This document shows positions 5,801 through 7,069 of a DNA stretch of 7,069 nt, in pieces; the first letter of the stretch is position 1, and each line of letters opens with the position of its first letter. Position numbers and translations under genes: made by a program. The notes under the pieces are model-generated. The model searched no databases, was not told the origin of the DNA, and saw nothing but the letters and a program-made list of their open reading frames with translations. This DNA is from Bacteroidota bacterium (GTDB lineage Bacteria; Bacteroidota; Bacteroidia; Chitinophagales; Chitinophagaceae), in NCBI GenBank assembly GCA_028877045.1, contig JAGWPQ010000407.1, forward strand, positions 1-7,069, given 5' to 3'.

Positions 5801-7069
5801 ACCCTTATTAGGGCTGAATATGGGGTTGAAATTTGCTGTACTATAAGCAGCTAATGCTGTGCCGGTAGTTAACACTGTGATTGGTGCATAAATGGCACCG
5901 GTTGGAACAGCAACCGATAAACTGGTCGTCGTGGCGGTACTTACAGTTGCTTTAGTAGCGCCAAAGAAAACAATATTATTAGATGCTGTTGAACTAAAAT
6001 TGGTACCTGTAATAGTAATTGCGTCTCCAACCATTCCGCTTAAAGGACTAAATGAGCTGATTGTTGGAATATACTGAGGATTATTTCTGTAAAGAGAAGC
6101 TGTACTTGCAAACATTCCGCTATTTGAACAAGCTATATCAGGTTTACCATCGCCGTCAATATCACCTATTGCAACCATACCGGGATTCGTAAAACTACCT
6201 GTTGCAAAGTCAACTTTGGAAGAAAAACTAATGCTTCCGCTTGTACTTATATTTCGCAAAACTGAAACAGTATTATCAGTGTTATTCACAACAGCCAAAT
6301 CAGGCTTCCCATCTCCATCAATATCGCCAATTGCTATACCAAGCGGAGCAGTTCCTGCTGTATAATCCGACTTGGCAGCAAAACTAATACTGCCAATACT
6401 ACTCGTATTTCGTAAAACTGATACAGTATTTGAATTATAATTTGAAAATGCCAAATCTGATTTTCCATCTCCGTCAATATCACCGATTAATATGCTCGAT
6501 GGGTTAGTGCCGCCTGTAAAGTCTGAGTGAGCTGCAAAATTTATACTACCGCTACTTGTGTTGAGAAAGACAGCAATATTATTCGAAGTATAATTAGCTG
6601 CAGCAATATCTGGTTTGCCATCACCGTCTATATCACCAACTGAAACGCTATAAGGATTAGAACCTGAACCGGTCGAAAAATCCGCTTTTGCTGCAAAACT
6701 TATGCTGCCTGTGCTTCCATTATTCTTAAACACTGATATCGTATTATCAGTGTAATTCGCAACTGCTAAATCGGGTTTGCCATCTCCGTCAAAATCGCCT
6801 ATTGCTACACTTTTTGGGTTCGTACCTGTTGTAAAAACAGATCCTGTACTGCTGGCAAAACTAATGGTGCCACTGGTACTGGTATTTAAAAATACTGATA
6901 CAGTATTGGAACTATAATTTGCAACGGCTATATCAAGTTTACCATCGCCGTCTATATCACCAATCGCCATGTTCTGTGGAGCACTACCCGTTGTAAGATC
7001 TACTGCAGTTGCGCTAAAACTGAAACTTCCGCTGCTACCGGTATTTCGATATATAGAAACTTTTAAGGA
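2867..7069 (-). CDS. Giant secreted FG-GAP/VCBS beta-propeller protein with IPT/TIG domain and T9SS type A sorting domain (C-terminal 1400 residues)
   Basis: The minus-strand frame is open from base 7069 to TAG at 2869-2867. The first in-window ATG (6970) is inside a repeat, and 33 codons of the preceding repeat are open before it, so the true start is off-window. Numbering from the edge: residues 1 to ~330 are six DxDGDGK repeats plus the tail of another; ~334-414 an IPT/TIG domain (PTISSFSPLSGMVGDAITIT, GTNFS); ~425-785 seven more repeats; ~787-955 a Gly/Thr-rich stretch starting TWTG...W...NWS and resembling a beta-solenoid; ~956-1315 a module with Trp-rich QRWI, WRMIGFPF and VVVRWGIDP; ~1317-1400 a T9SS type A sorting domain (NEVLLLNNPS, WQLTDISGRIL, LLSGNYFIKL, final KWIKQ). 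The loops should bind calcium. T9SS would export the protein through the outer membrane and remove the tail. The likely role is cell-surface adhesion or binding. No catalytic motif is visible, so no enzyme activity is proposed. Confidence 0.95.
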   Translation of the reverse strand, partial: SLKVSIYRNTGSSGSFSFSATAVDLTTGSAPQNMAIGDIDGDGKLDIAVANYSSNTVSVFLNTSTSGTISFASSTGSVFTTGTNPKSVAIGDFDGDGKPDLAVANYTDNTISVFKNNGSTGSISFAAKADFSTGSGSNPYSVSVGDIDGDGKPDIAAANYTSNNIAVFLNTSSGSINFAAHSDFTGGTNPSSILIGDIDGDGKSDLAFSNYNSNTVSVLRNTSSIGSISFAAKSDYTAGTAPLGIAIGDIDGDGKPDLAVVNNTDNTVSVLRNISTSGSISFSSKVDFATGSFTNPGMVAIGDIDGDGKPDIACSNSGMFASTASLYRNNPQYIPTISSFSPLSGMVGDAITITGTNFSSTASNNIVFFGATKATVSTATTTSLSVAVPTGAIYAPITVLTTGTALAAYSTANFNPIFSPNKGSISTGDFAAKSDITTGSSPGNILAGDIDGDGKPDLVVINGTNTVSIFRNTGSSGTISFATNVDITTGTLPVALAIGDIDGDGKLDIAVVNKNSYTVSVFRNTSSSSNISFAAKVDLSTGSSTYPQSVAIGDIDGDGKPDIAVADYNAALVSVFLNTGSSGNISFATKSDFTCGNAPYSIRISDIDGDGKPDIAVANYSSNSVSVLRNTGSNGSISFATKVDIATGSNPITLTTGDIDGDGKTDIIVANYYATSISVLRNTSSSGSISFAAKLDLTTSGDPYFLSIGDIDGDGKPDITVSNISANNISVFRNKSSSGSLSFAAKIDFSTGVQPNGIVAADIDGDGKLDISVSNSSSSTVSVLRNTQVNTWTGTTSSAWATAGNWSANVVPAAADNVIIPTGASNMPVQLSGTQPVSNITIQSSASLTVTGVLQIAGTISNSGTFTATAGTIEMNGSSAQTIPTSTFSTNTIKNLTINNTAGVTLGGTLNITGTITPTSGTLTTGGYLTLISTSGTATGSIAQGSSSGGYLSGNTTVQRWIGSSQQWRMIGFPFGSGTSILKSALSGFYTSGYDAYTYNEAADDGAYGNTGAVNAGWVQFTSGSVTSDKGILAIGGNTSTINFSGPVNTGDQTITLGYSSSNTNKGWNLIANPFASNISWTSIIGHNGGMENAVYRYNPNGSYASHVGGIGANGGDAVIENGASFFIHSSGGSSITINESDKVSSAPGTSLFGLQPTITQNKSIIKLSLAKQGETYDDEVVVRWGIDPATDDFDSKYDAYDLGRSFGADLSVIGHDGTVYSIFHGSALQTKDKEQRIINLRIKDLNEGNYSINTSLLSAIYDDNDVYLIDSYTNQTTLISTNAANYPFLVTPDANSASPMRFSLALNYKPKINTGINEVLLLNNPSTNNQITIASGSDYQKIIWQLTDISGRILQSGTFNSVTKGTANHASTQNLLSGNYFIKLIADGKILQTQKWIKQ
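2870..3121 (-). other. T9SS type A C-terminal sorting domain
   Basis: The last ~84 residues hold the usual elements in order: NNPSTNNQITI (strand after an N-P turn), IIWQLTDISGRILQSG, the LLSGNYFIKLIADGK box, and a terminal QKWIKQ. In this family the domain directs export by the PorU/PorV-type machinery and is cleaved on the surface, with attachment to A-LPS or release. That machinery is not encoded in the window. Confidence 0.88.
3121..3870 (-). other. Pre-sorting-domain module of the FG-GAP protein
   Basis: This part (about residues 1067-1317) is non-repetitive and more charged than the rest of the protein. It contains GWNLIANPFASNISW, ETYDDEVVVRWG, DDFDSKYDAYDLGRSFG and DKEQRIINLRIKDLNEGNY. 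Segments of this style commonly sit just before T9SS tails in Bacteroidota proteins and are probably beta-sandwiches. The boundary is approximate, and I cannot name the family with certainty. Confidence 0.5.
4709..5808 (-). repeat. FG-GAP repeat block 2: seven DxDGDGK units (probable seven-bladed propeller)
   Basis: Units start at 5737, 5584, 5422, 5266, 5110, 4954 and 4798 (descending) and are 51-54 residues long. Each has the pattern DIDGDGK-(P/L/T)-D-I, then V(S)V(F/L)RN and ISFA-K-D-TG. A half-unit (DFAAKSDITTGSSPGN) precedes the first one, and the last ends after VSVLRN, so the two halves together complete a seventh blade. Small variations are ISDIDGDGK in the fourth unit and AADIDGDGK in the seventh; the calcium-loop aspartates are intact in all. 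Confidence 0.9.
5825..6070 (-). other. IPT/TIG immunoglobulin-like domain between two propellers
   Basis: The segment (about residues 334-415) begins PTISSFSPLSGMVGDAITIT, with GTNFS, then IVFFGATKATV, TSLSVAVPTGA and APITVLTTG. This order of motifs is diagnostic of the IPT/TIG fold, in which a Ser-Pro-Gly turn leads into a GTxF strand. It probably serves as a rigid linker between propeller blocks. Confidence 0.85.
6071..7069 (-). repeat. FG-GAP repeat block 1: six DxDGDGK units plus the tail of a seventh (cut by right edge)
   Basis: Units start at 6970, 6808, 6646, 6493, 6337 and 6175 (descending), with 51-54 residues each; the last is shortened and ends near SLYRNN before the TIG domain. 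The 99 bp at the edge encode the second half of an earlier unit (SIYRNTGSSGSFSF, TTGSAPQN). The block therefore has at least seven units if that one is complete upstream. The second unit has DFDGDGK in place of DIDGDGK. DNA-level similarity between units is marked around the calcium loop (CCATCxCCGTCxATATC on the plus strand). Confidence 0.9.

Noticed and set aside
4335..6077. Plus-strand frames at 4335-4583, 4593-4811, 5529-5846 and 5892-6077
   Set aside because: They are antisense to the solenoid, propeller and TIG segments. Repeated LPSPSIS-type motifs are merely the reverse reading of the DIDGDGK codons.
6970..6970. ATG at 6970 as the true start of the FG-GAP protein
   Set aside because: The frame stays open to the window edge, and those 33 codons encode the second half of another FG-GAP unit; there is no signal peptide at this ATG.

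Overview
The window looks like part of a Bacteroidota chromosome, most likely a Chitinophagaceae-type member of the phylum. This is inferred from protein style, not from a marker gene. The signs are a C-terminal type IX secretion (T9SS) sorting domain, long Thr/Ser/Asn-rich surface proteins built of BIG2, PKD-like and FG-GAP repeats, a tiny PIDGG/hydrophobic/basic-tail protein, AT-rich spacers and leaders without Shine-Dalgarno sequences. Every gene I can support is on the minus strand, so transcription runs from the right edge to the left. No RNA gene, CRISPR array, insertion sequence or convincing classical terminator was found.

Right part (7069 to 2867): the C-terminal 1400 residues of a very large secreted protein whose start lies beyond the right edge. 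It carries at least 13 DxDGDGK calcium-loop FG-GAP/VCBS repeats in two blocks, separated by an IPT/TIG immunoglobulin-like domain. The second block has exactly seven repeats with a split first/last unit, as expected for a closed seven-bladed beta-propeller. A Gly/Thr-rich beta-solenoid-like stretch, a Trp-rich module and a T9SS type A sorting domain follow. Its stop codon lies inside a short array of degenerate 7-bp repeats.

Middle part (2822 to 2032): two small genes. The first encodes a 58-residue protein with a signal peptide and a PIDGG + hydrophobic helix + lysine-rich tail, resembling the PID-CTERM sorting-signal class. The second is an unrecognised 104-residue, probably membrane-anchored protein. 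About 280 bp of AT-rich DNA separates them.

Left part (1983 to 1): the N-terminal 661 residues of a second large surface protein, running off the left edge. It has a signal peptide, a jelly-roll-like N-terminal domain, one PKD-like domain and a tandem array of nearly identical 80-residue BIG2 domains with a strict 240-bp period and two conserved cysteines per unit. It is probably an adhesin-like or gliding-associated cell-surface protein.

Together the window reads as a locus of exported cell-surface proteins: two repeat-rich giants flanking two small envelope proteins. The PID-CTERM-like gene implies that a second C-terminal processing system may operate beside T9SS. This is inference; neither sorting machinery is encoded here.
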